A stretch of 32,764 bases of DNA from Helicobacter labacensis (lineage in GTDB: Bacteria; Campylobacterota; Campylobacteria; Campylobacterales; Helicobacteraceae). Shown in pieces: positions 9,282-17,899 of this stretch. The DNA lies in the NCBI RefSeq assembly GCF_003660285.1, contig NZ_QXQQ01000019.1, positions 1 through 32,764 of the forward strand. The letters are read 5' to 3'. Made by a program: the position numbers and the translations under genes. Under the pieces are notes generated by a model that was not told the DNA's origin, searched no databases, and worked only from the letters and a program-made list of their open reading frames with translations. Position 1 is the first letter of the stretch. The number at the start of each line of letters is the position of its first letter.

Positions 9282-9369
9282 GGAGAGATGTCCGAGTGGT
9301 TGAAGGAGCACGCCTGGAACGCGTGTAAGGTGCAAGCCTTCAAGGGTTCGAATCCCTTTCTCTCCGCCA
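9282..9369 (+). tRNA. tRNA-Ser (anticodon GGA)
   Basis: An 88-base class II tRNA with encoded CCA at 9367-9369. The acceptor arm pairs GGAGAGA (9282-9288) with TCTCTCC (9359-9365). The anticodon arm CACGC / GCGTG encloses the loop CTGGAAC, with anticodon GGA at 9316-9318 reading UCC and UCU. A long variable arm and the T-loop GGTTCGAATCC confirm serine identity. It sits between the rsmG transcript and the urease promoter. Confidence 0.97.
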
Positions 9370-9396
9370 CTACTCCGTAAGATAAACAAAGAATAA

Positions 9397-9406
9397 ATAA
9401 TATTAT
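9397..9406 (+). promoter_or_regulatory. Candidate NikR-type operator upstream of ureA
   Basis: The perfect palindrome ATAATATTAT is centred about 60 bases before the predicted ureA start site. In H. pylori the nickel regulator NikR activates ureA by binding AT-rich dyads upstream of the promoter. The match to a NikR site is by likeness and position only. Confidence 0.3.
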
Positions 9407-9449
9407 CCAGCCGTTTAAAAATGTTAACAAAATTTGGAAAAATTTAGAC

Positions 9450-9455
9450 TATGAT
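9450..9455 (+). promoter_or_regulatory. Predicted ureA -10 box
   Basis: TATGAT preceded by A/T-rich sequence and no -35 box. Transcription would begin near 9462, giving a leader of about 46 bases with AAAAGGAG (9494-9501) before the ATG. Placement resembles the H. pylori ureA promoter. Confidence 0.6.
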
Positions 9456-9507
9456 CCGCCTTGTTGATAGCTTGGCTACCAATAGAAAATCTTAAAAGGA
9501 GTTTAGG

Positions 9508-10215
9508 ATGAAGTTAACCCCCAAAGAGCTAGATAAATTGATGCTCCATTATGCGGGTGAATTGGCGAAGCAACGCAAAGCAAGAGGCATTAAGCTCAAT
9601 TACACCGAAGCAGTGGCACTGATTAGCGCGCATGTGATGGAAGAGGCGCGTGCGGGTAAGAAGAGTGTTGCCGATTTGATGCAAGAGGGCAGGACACTGC
9701 TAAAAAAAGAGGATGTGATGGACGGCGTGGCACACATGATCCACGAAGTGGGGATTGAAGCCAACTTCCCCGATGGAACCAAGCTTGTTACCATCCACAC
9801 TCCTGTAGAAGACAATGGAAAATTAGCCCCCGGCGAGGTATTCCTAAAAGAAGGCGACATCACTCTTAATGCCGGCAAGGAGGCTATTAGCTTGAAAGTG
9901 AAAAACAAAGGCGATCGCCCTGTGCAAGTGGGTTCACACTTCCACTTCTTTGAAGTGAACAAACTCTTGGAATTTGATCGCGAAAAAGCCTTTGGCAAAC
10001 GCCTAGACATCGCCTCCGGAACAGCCGTGCGCTTTGAACCCGGGGAAGAAAAAAGCGTGGAACTCATTGACATCGGCGGTAATAAACGCGTCTATGGCTT
10101 TAATTCTCTAGTGGATCGCCAAGCCGATGCCGATGGTAAAAAGCTCGGCTTGAAACGCGCCAAAGAAAAAGGCTTTGGGGCTGTGCCTGCTTGTTGCGAA
10201 GCGTCTAAAAAGTAA
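9508..10215 (+). CDS. ureA: Urease subunit alpha (fused gamma-beta)
   Basis: The small structural subunit of urease, 235 residues. As in other Helicobacter it fuses the gamma and beta subunits of most bacteria. Residues 1 to about 100 are the gamma part ([20 protein letters not shown]) and about 105 to the end the beta part ([30 protein letters not shown]). The C-terminal tail carries a CC pair and ends SKK, differing from the H. pylori tail and about three residues shorter. With UreB it forms the large cytoplasmic urease oligomer that hydrolyses urea to ammonia and CO2 and buffers acid. It has a strong ribosome site and is followed 16 bases later by ureB. Confidence 0.98.
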   Translation: MKLTPKELDKLMLHYAGELAKQRKARGIKLNYTEAVALISAHVMEEARAGKKSVADLMQEGRTLLKKEDVMDGVAHMIHEVGIEANFPDGTKLVTIHTPVEDNGKLAPGEVFLKEGDITLNAGKEAISLKVKNKGDRPVQVGSHFHFFEVNKLLEFDREKAFGKRLDIASGTAVRFEPGEEKSVELIDIGGNKRVYGFNSLVDRQADADGKKLGLKRAKEKGFGAVPACCEASKK

Positions 10216-10231
10216 ATCACAAGGAGAAACC

Positions 10232-11941
10232 ATGAAAAAAATCTCACGAAAAGAATATGTGTCTATGTATGGTCCCACTACAGGGGATCGTGTTAGGCTG
10301 GGCGACACCAATTTGATCCTAGAGGTCGAGCATGATTGCACCACCTATGGCGAAGAGATCAAATTTGGGGGCGGGAAAACGATCCGCGATGGGATGAGCC
10401 AAACCAATAGTCCTAGCTCTTATGAGCTAGACTTGGTGCTCACCAATGCCTTGATTGTGGATTACACCGGCATTTACAAAGCCGACATTGGCATTAAAGA
10501 TGGCAAAATTGCGGGCATTGGTAAGGCGGGCAATAAGGATATGCAAGATGGTGTGGACAACAACCTCTGTGTAGGTCCTGCTACTGAAGCGCTAGCCGCT
10601 GAAGGGCTCATTGTTACAGCAGGCGGGATTGACACCCACATCCACTTCATTTCTCCCCAACAAATCCCTACCGCCTTTGCTAGTGGGATCACCACTATGA
10701 TTGGTGGGGGCACAGGTCCAGCGGATGGGACAAACGCCACCACTATTACCCCCGGGCGTGGTAATCTTAAAAGCATGCTCCGCGCTGCTGAGGAATACGC
10801 CATGAATTTGGGCTTCTTGGCTAAGGGGAATGTGTCTTACGAACCCTCTTTGCGCGATCAAATCCATGCGGGCGCGATCGGCTTTAAAATCCACGAAGAC
10901 TGGGGTAGCACACCTGCAGCCATCCACCATTGCTTGAATGTGGCTGATGAATACGATGTGCAAGTAGCCATCCACACCGATACCCTCAATGAGGCCGGTT
11001 GTGTGGAAGACACCCTAGAAGCCATTGCCGGGCGCACGATTCACACCTTCCACACTGAAGGGGCTGGGGGCGGGCACGCGCCAGATGTGATTAAAATGGC
11101 CGGGGAATACAATATTCTTCCGGCCTCCACTAACCCCACAATCCCTTTCACTAAAAACACTGAAGCCGAACACATGGACATGTTGATGGTTTGCCACCAC
11201 TTGGATAAAAGCATCAAAGAAGATGTGCAATTTGCCGATTCAAGAATTCGCCCCCAAACCATCGCGGCTGAAGACCAACTCCACGACATGGGGATTTTCT
11301 CTATCACTAGCTCTGACTCCCAAGCGATGGGGCGTGTTGGAGAAGTGATCACACGCACTTGGCAAACTGCGGACAAAAACAAAAAAGAGTTCGGTCGCTT
11401 GAAAGAAGAAAAGGGCGACAACGACAATTTCCGCATCAAACGCTACATCTCCAAATACACCATCAACCCCGCTATCGCGCATGGGATCGCTGATTATGTG
11501 GGCTCTGTGGAAGTGGGCAAATACGCCGATCTCGTGCTTTGGAGTCCGGCTTTCTTTGGGATTAAACCCAATATGATCATTAAGGGCGGATTCATCGCGC
11601 TCTCCCAAATGGGTGATGCTAACGCGTCCATCCCCACTCCCCAACCTGTCTATTATCGCGAAATGTTTGGACACCATGGTAAAAACAAATTTGACACCAA
11701 TATCACTTTTGTGTCCCAAGTGGCTTATGATGAGGGGATCAAGGAACAACTTGGCTTGGAACGCGTGGTGTTGCCCGTGAAAAATTGCCGCAACATCACC
11801 AAAAAGGATCTCAAATTCAACGATGTTACCGCACACATTGATGTCAACCCTGAAACCTACAAAGTGAAAGTGGATGGCAAGGAAGTTACTTCCAAAGCGG
11901 CAGATGAATTGAGCCTAGCCCAGCTCTACAATTTGTTCTAG
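10232..11941 (+). CDS. ureB: Urease subunit beta (catalytic)
   Basis: The catalytic, nickel-bearing subunit, 569 residues, the same length as in H. pylori. All active-site residues align without gaps: His136 and His138 (DTHIHF), the carbamylated Lys219 and His221 (GFKIHED), His248 (AIHTD), His274 ([10 protein letters not shown]), the flap Cys321-His322 (MVCHHL) and Asp362. The ATG at 10232 follows AAGGAGAAACC; the frame continues upstream to 10175 but only inside ureA. Nickel enters through UreE, F, G and H encoded downstream. Nothing suggests the iron-type UreB2 variant, though telling that apart needs an alignment. Confidence 0.99.
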   Translation: MKKISRKEYVSMYGPTTGDRVRLGDTNLILEVEHDCTTYGEEIKFGGGKTIRDGMSQTNSPSSYELDLVLTNALIVDYTGIYKADIGIKDGKIAGIGKAGNKDMQDGVDNNLCVGPATEALAAEGLIVTAGGIDTHIHFISPQQIPTAFASGITTMIGGGTGPADGTNATTITPGRGNLKSMLRAAEEYAMNLGFLAKGNVSYEPSLRDQIHAGAIGFKIHEDWGSTPAAIHHCLNVADEYDVQVAIHTDTLNEAGCVEDTLEAIAGRTIHTFHTEGAGGGHAPDVIKMAGEYNILPASTNPTIPFTKNTEAEHMDMLMVCHHLDKSIKEDVQFADSRIRPQTIAAEDQLHDMGIFSITSSDSQAMGRVGEVITRTWQTADKNKKEFGRLKEEKGDNDNFRIKRYISKYTINPAIAHGIADYVGSVEVGKYADLVLWSPAFFGIKPNMIIKGGFIALSQMGDANASIPTPQPVYYREMFGHHGKNKFDTNITFVSQVAYDEGIKEQLGLERVVLPVKNCRNITKKDLKFNDVTAHIDVNPETYKVKVDGKEVTSKAADELSLAQLYNLF

Positions 11942-12014
11942 GGCGTTTCTAAAGGAGGGGGATTTTAAAATAGAGGGGTTAGTTTAGAGGGGTCATTGAT
12001 TTACTTTGCTAGTT

Positions 12015-12020
12015 TATAAT
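12015..12020 (+). promoter_or_regulatory. Predicted ureI -10 box
   Basis: A TATAAT in the 151-base gap between ureB and ureI. Transcription would start near 12027 with a leader of about 66 bases. A second promoter ahead of ureI is known in H. pylori and allows the accessory genes to be expressed apart from ureAB. Confidence 0.6.
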
Positions 12021-12092
12021 GAACCCAAGAGAGGTTTTTTTTCGGGTTTTTCTCCGCACTAGAAACCCTCAAATCTTGCCAAAAGGATGGTA

Positions 12093-12680
12093 ATGTTAGG
12101 TCTCGTGCTGTTGTATGTTGCGATCGTGCTGATCAGCAACGGCGTTTCCGGTCTTTCTGGGGTGGACCCCAAGAGCAAGGCTGTGATGAATTTCTTCGTG
12201 GGTGGGCTTTCTATCGTCTGTAATATCGTGGCGATTGTCTATTCAACTTTCAATCCCACACCCGGGGTAACAGGTCCTGAAGATGTCGCCCAAGTGTCCC
12301 ACCATCTAATTAACTTCTATGGTCCGGCAACTGGATTGTTGTTTGGTTTTACCTACTTGTATGCGGCCATCAACAATGTTTATAAACTAGATTGGCGACC
12401 CTATGGCTGGTATTGTCTCTTTGTTACCATCAACACCATCCCTGCGGCTATTCTCTCCCACTACTCTGATATGCTTGACGATCACAAAATGCTAGGCATC
12501 ACAGAGGGCGATTGGTGGGCTTTCATCTGGTTAGCTTGGGGCGTGTTGTGGCTCACTGGCTGGATTGAAGAGGTTTTAGGGATCAAATTGGGGAATTTTG
12601 TCCCATGGCTTGCTATCGTGGAAGGGATTGTAACCGCGTGGATTCCTGCTTGGTTACTCTTTATCCAACACTGGGTGTGA
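12093..12680 (+). CDS. ureI: Acid-activated urea channel
   Basis: A 195-residue inner membrane protein of the AmiS/UreI family with six membrane helices, forming a hexameric proton-gated urea channel. It keeps the residues tied to gating in H. pylori: His70-His71 in the first periplasmic loop and His123 (LSHYSDML), His131, Glu138 and Asp140 in the second. An acid-gated rather than constantly open channel is therefore likely. The ATG at 12093 is chosen over 12087 because MLGLVLLY is the family start and AAAAGGATGG precedes it. It is spaced one base from ureE. Confidence 0.97.
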   Translation: MLGLVLLYVAIVLISNGVSGLSGVDPKSKAVMNFFVGGLSIVCNIVAIVYSTFNPTPGVTGPEDVAQVSHHLINFYGPATGLLFGFTYLYAAINNVYKLDWRPYGWYCLFVTINTIPAAILSHYSDMLDDHKMLGITEGDWWAFIWLAWGVLWLTGWIEEVLGIKLGNFVPWLAIVEGIVTAWIPAWLLFIQHWV

Positions 12681-12681
12681 T

Positions 12682-13209
12682 ATGATTCTAGCCCAAGCCA
12701 TTTTAGGCAATTTGCACCAACAACCTAGCTCCAAAGAGTTAGATTACATTGACCTAGAGTGGTTTGATACCCAAAGAAAAATGGGGCGTTGGGTGTCGCG
12801 AGGGGGGCTAGAGATCGCGCTCAAGCTGGCTAAGTCTCCTGTGATGGGCTTGCGCGATGGGGATATTCTCTTTGAAGACCCTGCGCGCGTGGTGGTCATC
12901 AACATTGTGCCCACTGAGGTGATCTGTGTCCATGCGCGCGATTACGCGCAAGTGGCTAAGGTATGCTATGAGGTGGGTAACCGCCATGCCTCTCTCTACT
13001 ATGGGGATCAAGATTTGAGTTTTAAAACCCCATTTGAAAAGCCCTTAAAAATTCTCTTTGAGAAATTAGGGGTTGCCCATGAGGTTTTACAAAGCAAATT
13101 AGACAGCGCACAGCGCATTAGTGTGAGCGCGCCCCATGCCGATCCACTGGGTGTGAGCGCACCCTTGAAATTCCAAGATAGCGACCAATTGGTTGTGATT
13201 AAAAGATAG
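12682..13209 (+). CDS. ureE: Urease nickel metallochaperone UreE
   Basis: A 175-residue dimeric nickel-binding chaperone that passes nickel to the UreG-UreF-UreH complex. The metal ligand His102 ([10 protein letters not shown]) and a C-terminal His152 (SAPHADP) are at the same numbers as in H. pylori. There is no polyhistidine tail. A duplicated [12 protein letters not shown] stretch makes the tail about five residues longer than in H. pylori. It follows ureI after one base and is two bases from ureF. Confidence 0.95.
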   Translation: MILAQAILGNLHQQPSSKELDYIDLEWFDTQRKMGRWVSRGGLEIALKLAKSPVMGLRDGDILFEDPARVVVINIVPTEVICVHARDYAQVAKVCYEVGNRHASLYYGDQDLSFKTPFEKPLKILFEKLGVAHEVLQSKLDSAQRISVSAPHADPLGVSAPLKFQDSDQLVVIKR

Positions 13210-13211
13210 CT

Positions 13212-13889
13212 ATGCAAACAGATTTTATGCTCCTGCAAATTAATGATGCTATGTTTCCCATTGGGAGTTACACCCACTCTTTTGGGCTAGAAACCTATAT
13301 CCAACACAAACAAGTTTTTGACAAGGCAAGCGCACTAACCTATATGCGCGCATTCCTCAGCACGCAGTTTCTCTATAGCGATCTACTCAGCTTGAAATTA
13401 GCTTACACTTATGCTAAAGAGGGCGCGCTAGAACCTCTTTTAGCTATGGAGGAGCGCATCGCCCTAGCCACCCCGCCCCTAGAGTTGCGTAGCGCTAATC
13501 AAAAGTTGGGGAGTCGCTTTGTAAAGACTCTTCTAGCCTTAGACCTGCCCCCCCATGCTTTTTTTCACGCCTACACCCAAAAAAGCACCACTCCCACGCA
13601 TGCGACCGGCTATGGAGTCTTTTGCGCGTGTGTGGATTTAGACTTGGACATGAGCTTAAAGCACTATCTCTATGCCCAAAGCTCAAACGCGGTCATTAAC
13701 TGTGTGAAAACCATCCCCTTAGCCCAAAATGACGGGCAGCGCATTTTATTAGCCCTGCAAGAAAGTTTTACAGAGATTTTACAACGCTTAGAAGGTTTGG
13801 ACGAGTCGTATTTATGCGCAGCGAGCATCCATAACGACATCAAAGCGATGCAACACGAGCATTTATACTCTAGACTTTACATGTCTTAA
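13212..13889 (+). CDS. ureF: Urease accessory protein UreF
   Basis: An all-helical protein of 225 residues that binds UreH and recruits UreG to the apo-urease. The start gives [20 protein letters not shown], so it lacks the roughly 30-residue disordered N-terminal extension I recall in H. pylori Ure[17 protein letters not shown] and the C-terminal [18 protein letters not shown] are near-identical family signatures. No longer in-frame start is available because a stop lies just upstream. There are 24 bases before ureG. Confidence 0.95.
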   Translation: MQTDFMLLQINDAMFPIGSYTHSFGLETYIQHKQVFDKASALTYMRAFLSTQFLYSDLLSLKLAYTYAKEGALEPLLAMEERIALATPPLELRSANQKLGSRFVKTLLALDLPPHAFFHAYTQKSTTPTHATGYGVFCACVDLDLDMSLKHYLYAQSSNAVINCVKTIPLAQNDGQRILLALQESFTEILQRLEGLDESYLCAASIHNDIKAMQHEHLYSRLYMS

Positions 13890-13913
13890 ACCATCACAAT
13901 ATAAAGGATTTTC

Positions 13914-14513
13914 ATGGTTAAAATAGGGGTTTGCGGACCTGTGGGCAGTGGTAAAACAGCGTTGATCGAAGCCCTCACGCGCGCGATGAGCCAAGAATAT
14001 AGCATCGGGGTGATCACCAATGACATCTACACCAAGGAAGACGCAGAATTTTTATGTAAAAATTCGGTGATGCCACGAGAGAGGATTATCGGGGTAGAAA
14101 CAGGAGGGTGTCCCCACACCGCCATTAGAGAGGACGCGTCCATGAATTTGGAGGCAGTCGAAGAGTTGCATGCCAAATTCCCCGATATTGAACTGATGTT
14201 TATTGAGAGTGGCGGGGATAATCTCTCCACCACCTTTAACCCTGAGCTAGCCGATTTTACGATCTTTGTGATCGATGTAGCAGAGGGGGATAAAATCCCT
14301 AGAAAAGGGGGACCGGGCATCACACGCTCCGATCTGCTCATCATCAATAAGATCGATCTAGCTCCCTATGTGGGGGCAGATTTGGGCGTGATGGATCGCG
14401 ATTCTAAGAAAATGCGCGGGGATAAACCCTTTTTATTCACCAATATCCGCTCTAAAGAAGGCTTAGATGCTGTGATTGGCTGGATCAAAAAATACGCGCT
14501 ATTGCAAGACTAA
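13914..14513 (+). CDS. ureG: Urease accessory GTPase UreG
   Basis: A SIMIBI-class GTPase of 199 residues that dimerises on nickel and GTP and delivers nickel to urease. It has the P-loop GPVGSGKT (8-15), the invariant nickel-binding Cys66-Pro-His68, the ESGGDNL switch and the base-recognition NKID motif. Length equals H. pylori UreG. The TAA overlaps the ATG of ureH (TAATG). Confidence 0.98.
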   Translation: MVKIGVCGPVGSGKTALIEALTRAMSQEYSIGVITNDIYTKEDAEFLCKNSVMPRERIIGVETGGCPHTAIREDASMNLEAVEELHAKFPDIELMFIESGGDNLSTTFNPELADFTIFVIDVAEGDKIPRKGGPGITRSDLLIINKIDLAPYVGADLGVMDRDSKKMRGDKPFLFTNIRSKEGLDAVIGWIKKYALLQD

Positions 14514-15327
14514 TGCCACACCAAACTACTTACGCCCAAGCTTCTAAGCTGTATTTGAAAACCGCCATCGGGGCGCATGGGCGTTGCGTGATCGCGGATA
14601 ATTATTTTACCCCCCCCTTCAAGCTCATGCCCGCTTTCCATGAAAAGGATTCTTTGAGCGAAATCATGCTCTTGGTTGTGGGCGCAGGCATGCTCAAAGG
14701 CGATGCGCAGGATATTAAGATTGAAATAGGTCAGGGTTGCCAACTCAAGCTCTCTTCTCAAAGTTTTGAGAAAATCTTTGATACAGAGGATGGGTATGCT
14801 AGTCGCGATACGCATGTGGTGGTGGAGGAAAACGCCCTGTTGGATTTTTCTCCCTTACCCGTTATTCCCTTTGCCAACGCGCATTTTAAAAACCACACCC
14901 AAATCGTGTTACACCCTAATTCTGAGCTACTCTATAGCGAGATCATAGCTGCAGGGCGGATCGCACATGGAGAGGCTTTGCGTTCTATAAGATTCACTCC
15001 ACGCTGGAGATCTCTTATCAAAGCCCCCAAGAATCTAAACTTCTCTTTGTGGATAACACCATTTTAGACCCCGCGCACATGGATTTAACCAACCCGTGCA
15101 TGTTCGATTCTTATACCCATTATCTTAACATGGTGGTTTTTACCAAATGCCTGCAACAGGAGGCGATTCAAAAGCTTTTAGAGGAGTCTAAACTCAATGG
15201 CGGGCTTAGCGCTTTGCCCTCCTGCCTGCCACAAGGCTATAGTAACCTCTGCCTCAAAGCTCTAGCTTGTGGCTCTGAGCCTTTGCTAGAGTTGCGCCAA
15301 GCCATTTCGCAACTTCTGTTGGGCTAA
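14513..15327 (+). pseudogene. ureH: Urease accessory protein UreH (UreD), split by a one-base frameshift
   Basis: The scaffold that binds UreF and urease and guides nickel in; called UreD in most bacteria. The first part, to about 14976, matches H. pylori UreH closely ([36 protein letters not shown]). After GEA the frame is lost. In the next frame [13 protein letters not shown] and then VDNTILDP and CMFDSYTHYLN carry on the family sequence to a TAA at 15325-15327. Adding one T in the CTTTG at 14976-14980 restores a single gene of about 271 residues. As given the gene would make a 184-residue truncated protein with a 20-odd residue foreign tail. It may be a sequencing error, because UreH is needed for active urease. 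Confidence 0.85.
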
Positions 15328-15343
15328 AGGTGTTGCATTGTGC

Positions 15344-15349
15344 TATACT
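15344..15349 (+). promoter_or_regulatory. Predicted -10 box of the COG3014-type lipoprotein gene
   Basis: TATACT, 31 bases before the ATG, with predicted start near 15356 and a GAGGAG ribosome site at about 15369. It gives the lipoprotein gene its own transcript separate from urease. Confidence 0.5.
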
Positions 15350-15379
15350 TTCATCCATATTACATTTTGAGGAGTCTTT

Positions 15380-16789
15380 ATGAAAACGCGCATCGGGATT
15401 TATGGGTGTATGGCTTTGGGAGTGATTTTGCTAGGTTGTGCCAACACGCAAAGCCGCGACCAATTAGCCAGCTTCCACAACGCCTATTACGCCAAACAAA
15501 ACCAGCAAGCCGATCAATTCGCTAAGAGTATTATTGCCCAGGATCAAAAGCAGATCAACGCGCCCCTATGGCAACTACAAGATGGGGTCAATGAGTTTAT
15601 GATGGGCAATTACAAGGGCTCTTTAGAAGTGCTAGACAAGGCAAATAAAGCCTTTGACACCCATGCTAGAAACTTAGAAAAAGGGATTGCTAAGTTAGGG
15701 GCAGCCACTTATGGGAGCGCGATCAATGTGCCCTATGAAGGGCATTATTATGAATGGGAGTTGACCAACTATTACATGGCGCTAGATTACGCGTTTATGG
15801 GGAATTTCCAAGACGCTAGGGTGGAATTTAACCGCACTTTGGATCGCCAACGCCGCATTAAAGAAATCTACACTAAGGAGATTCAAAAGAGTTTAGATCA
15901 GATGAACGCTGCGGCTAAGAAAAAGGATGCGAACAAGTTGCAAAGCATGACAGCCAGTCTCTCAGACTTTGATCAGCAGTTGAGCAAGCGTTATTCCAAT
16001 CTCAAGCAATTAGAGGCTTATGATGGGTTTATCAACCCTCTAGTGAACTATGTCGCTGGCTTGTTCTACGGGCTCAATGGGGATCACAGCAAGAGTTTAG
16101 ATTACCTCAAAGAAGCCTATGCCATCAGCAAAGCCCCCTTTATTGCTCAAGACATCAAACGCTTTGAACGGCATGCTAAGGAGAAGATGACTTGGATCAT
16201 CATAGAAGATGGTAAACAGCCCACTTTGGGGGAATATAAAAACACAGCCTTTAACTACGCCTTACCCATCTTGCAACCCGGGATGAATTTCCACAGCAAT
16301 TTTGAACTTTCCACAGGGGGCAAGAATCACAGATTTGAAATCTTATCCCATTTCAATGGGGTGGTGCAGGCTGAGTACAAAAAGACTTTGCCCGCCATTA
16401 AAACCCGTGCGATCACTTCAGCCATCTTGAAAACGGGCACAGAGGCTGCGTTAAACACAGCCGGGGAATTAGCCCCGGGCTATGGAGGATTAGCCGCGGG
16501 TATCGCTGGATCCATCATGCACGCCACCAACAAAGCCACCACTGCAGCGGACACGCGCAGTTCTACTATCTTCCCCAATACGATCTATATAGCCAGCTTG
16601 GAAAACCACCAAGCCCGCGCGAGTAGCTTTAGTGTGGGCATTGACGCTTTAAACCAGCACTTCACCCTCACCACCTGCGATGCCAAGATGCTCAAACAGC
16701 CCAACCAAGTTTGTAGCAACGCCAATAACATCATCTTCATCCGCGCTTTCCGTGGCGAGAAAGTTAATGTTAAGATTTTGTCCTTTTAG
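15380..16789 (+). CDS. Lipoprotein of the COG3014 type, TPR-like
   Basis: A 469-residue exported lipoprotein. The signal peptide ends in the lipobox LLGC with Cys20 as the lipidated residue; Ala follows at +2, which would favour the outer membrane. The middle (about 60-280) has helical repeats with the feel of tetratricopeptide units (YYMALDYAFMGNFQDARVEF, YVAGLFYGLNGDHSKSLDYL). A lysine-rich helical stretch lies near 165-200, and the C-terminal third is glycine and alanine rich followed by strands. I recognise the family as the uncharacterised COG3014 group from memory. It sits between urease and the nickel permeases, but nothing in the protein shows a nickel role. Confidence 0.7.
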   Translation: MKTRIGIYGCMALGVILLGCANTQSRDQLASFHNAYYAKQNQQADQFAKSIIAQDQKQINAPLWQLQDGVNEFMMGNYKGSLEVLDKANKAFDTHARNLEKGIAKLGAATYGSAINVPYEGHYYEWELTNYYMALDYAFMGNFQDARVEFNRTLDRQRRIKEIYTKEIQKSLDQMNAAAKKKDANKLQSMTASLSDFDQQLSKRYSNLKQLEAYDGFINPLVNYVAGLFYGLNGDHSKSLDYLKEAYAISKAPFIAQDIKRFERHAKEKMTWIIIEDGKQPTLGEYKNTAFNYALPILQPGMNFHSNFELSTGGKNHRFEILSHFNGVVQAEYKKTLPAIKTRAITSAILKTGTEAALNTAGELAPGYGGLAAGIAGSIMHATNKATTAADTRSSTIFPNTIYIASLENHQARASSFSVGIDALNQHFTLTTCDAKMLKQPNQVCSNANNIIFIRAFRGEKVNVKILSF

Positions 16790-16790
16790 G

Positions 16791-16804
16791 ACCCCCTAGG
16801 GGGT
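16791..16804. terminator. Palindrome between convergent genes, possible bidirectional terminator
   Basis: ACCCCCTAGGGGGT is a perfect 14-base palindrome starting two bases after the lipoprotein stop and reaching the first base of the permease stop. It can form a GC-rich stem but lacks a T run on either side, so it may be a weak terminator or an mRNA 3' end stabiliser. Confidence 0.4.
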
Positions 16805-17802
16805 TAAGCGCTAGGAAACCCCCATTTCTCCTCAATGCGCCCAAATTTCCAAATCCCATAAGAGATCGCCCACACCAGCACAAACATGCCTACGATGTAA
16901 TAGCCCAAGTGTTCAAAATCCAAACCTTGGATATAGCCTAACACCCCGCTAAACTCCCAGCGCATTTGTTCACTGAGCACCTGAAAGAGTTGGATAGACC
17001 CAATTCCCAAGGCGACAACCACGCCTAGAGCTGTGATCGTGATATTGTAATAGATTTTGCGCACCGGAGTTTTAAACGCCCAATCGTAGGCTTTGACCAT
17101 GAAAATTCCATCACAGGTATCAAAGAGAGTCATCCCCGCAGCAAAGGCGATAGGGAGAGCCAACATGCCTAAAACACTGGTTTGAACCGCCACACCCGCT
17201 AGGGCTAACAAGGCGATTTGGCTGGCTGTGCCAAAACCTAGCCCAAAGAGAAAGCCCACGGGGAAGACATGCCAGCTTTTAGAGATGAAAGCAAATAGAG
17301 AGCCAAAAAAGCGTTTCATCAACCCGTTTTCCTCTAACATGTGTTCTAGGGCTTCTTGGGTGTAGTGTTTGTTTTGGCGTGTAGTCCTTAGCACCTTGAA
17401 GAGATCAGCCAAGATACTGGTATTTAAGATTCCCACCAAGAGCAAGAACAAACCTGAGATCACCATCCCCAACATACCCCCCACTTCTTCTAAGATGGGG
17501 GCGTGTTTGCGCGCCCAATGCATCGCAAAGGCACTCACAATGGTAACCAAGATCACCACGCTAGAATGCCCTAAAGAAAAGTAAAACCCCACCCCCAAAG
17601 CGTCTTGCTTTTGTTGCGTGAGCTTGCGCACGGTGTTATCAATGCAGGCGATGTGATCGGCATCAAAGGCATGCCGACTACCTAAGATATAGGCTGTGAG
17701 CGCGGTCCCATAGAAGAGCGGATTATCCGCAAGGAAGAGCAACACCAAAACCAGCAGATGTAAAAAAGCGATGACTAAAATATAAGGTAAATACGAACGC
17801 AT
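16804..17802 (-). CDS. nixA: NixA-type nickel permease, copy 1
   Basis: A 332-residue NiCoT-family inner membrane transporter with eight predicted helices that imports Ni2+ at high affinity. The signature RHAFDADHIACIDNT is at residues 43-57 and FSLGHSSVV follows; both hold the metal-selective histidines and aspartates. Length matches H. pylori NixA. The ATG is preceded by GGAGATTTT. It lies downstream of the second copy with 97 bases between the coding regions. The longest shared block with copy 2 is 77 identical bases (17024-17100 against 18120-18196), which suggests recombination between copies. It would supply nickel to urease and hydrogenase. Confidence 0.94.
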   Translation of the reverse strand: MRSYLPYILVIAFLHLLVLVLLFLADNPLFYGTALTAYILGSRHAFDADHIACIDNTVRKLTQQKQDALGVGFYFSLGHSSVVILVTIVSAFAMHWARKHAPILEEVGGMLGMVISGLFLLLVGILNTSILADLFKVLRTTRQNKHYTQEALEHMLEENGLMKRFFGSLFAFISKSWHVFPVGFLFGLGFGTASQIALLALAGVAVQTSVLGMLALPIAFAAGMTLFDTCDGIFMVKAYDWAFKTPVRKIYYNITITALGVVVALGIGSIQLFQVLSEQMRWEFSGVLGYIQGLDFEHLGYYIVGMFVLVWAISYGIWKFGRIEEKWGFPSA

Positions 17803-17826
17803 AAAATCTCCATGAACTTTTAAGAG

Positions 17827-17832
17827 ATTTTA
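17827..17832 (-). promoter_or_regulatory. Predicted -10 box of nixA copy 1, with AT-rich operator-like sequence
   Basis: TAAAAT on the minus strand, start near 17820, leader about 18 bases. Just upstream on that strand is AATAATAACTATT (17841-17855 region), AT-rich and partly dyadic, a possible nickel-regulator site. Weak, based on position and composition. Confidence 0.35.
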
Positions 17833-17899
17833 ACATAAGAATAGTTATTATTTTCTAATTTAAGAGAAAAAGGAAGCTAGTGGGTGTTGTTTTTACACA

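Noticed and set aside
9600-10073. Open frame antisense to ureA (157 codons)
   Set aside because: A serine-rich shadow of ureA codon usage, with no ribosome site or motif.
11240-11836. Long open frame (198 codons) antisense to ureB
   Set aside because: It lies wholly inside ureB, whose protein matches at every catalytic position; its translation has no recognisable motif and there is no ribosome site.
12020-12055. AACCC...GGGTTTTT hairpin after the ureI promoter
   Set aside because: Only five base pairs with a long loop, and it would lie inside the ureI leader; too weak to call a terminator or attenuator.
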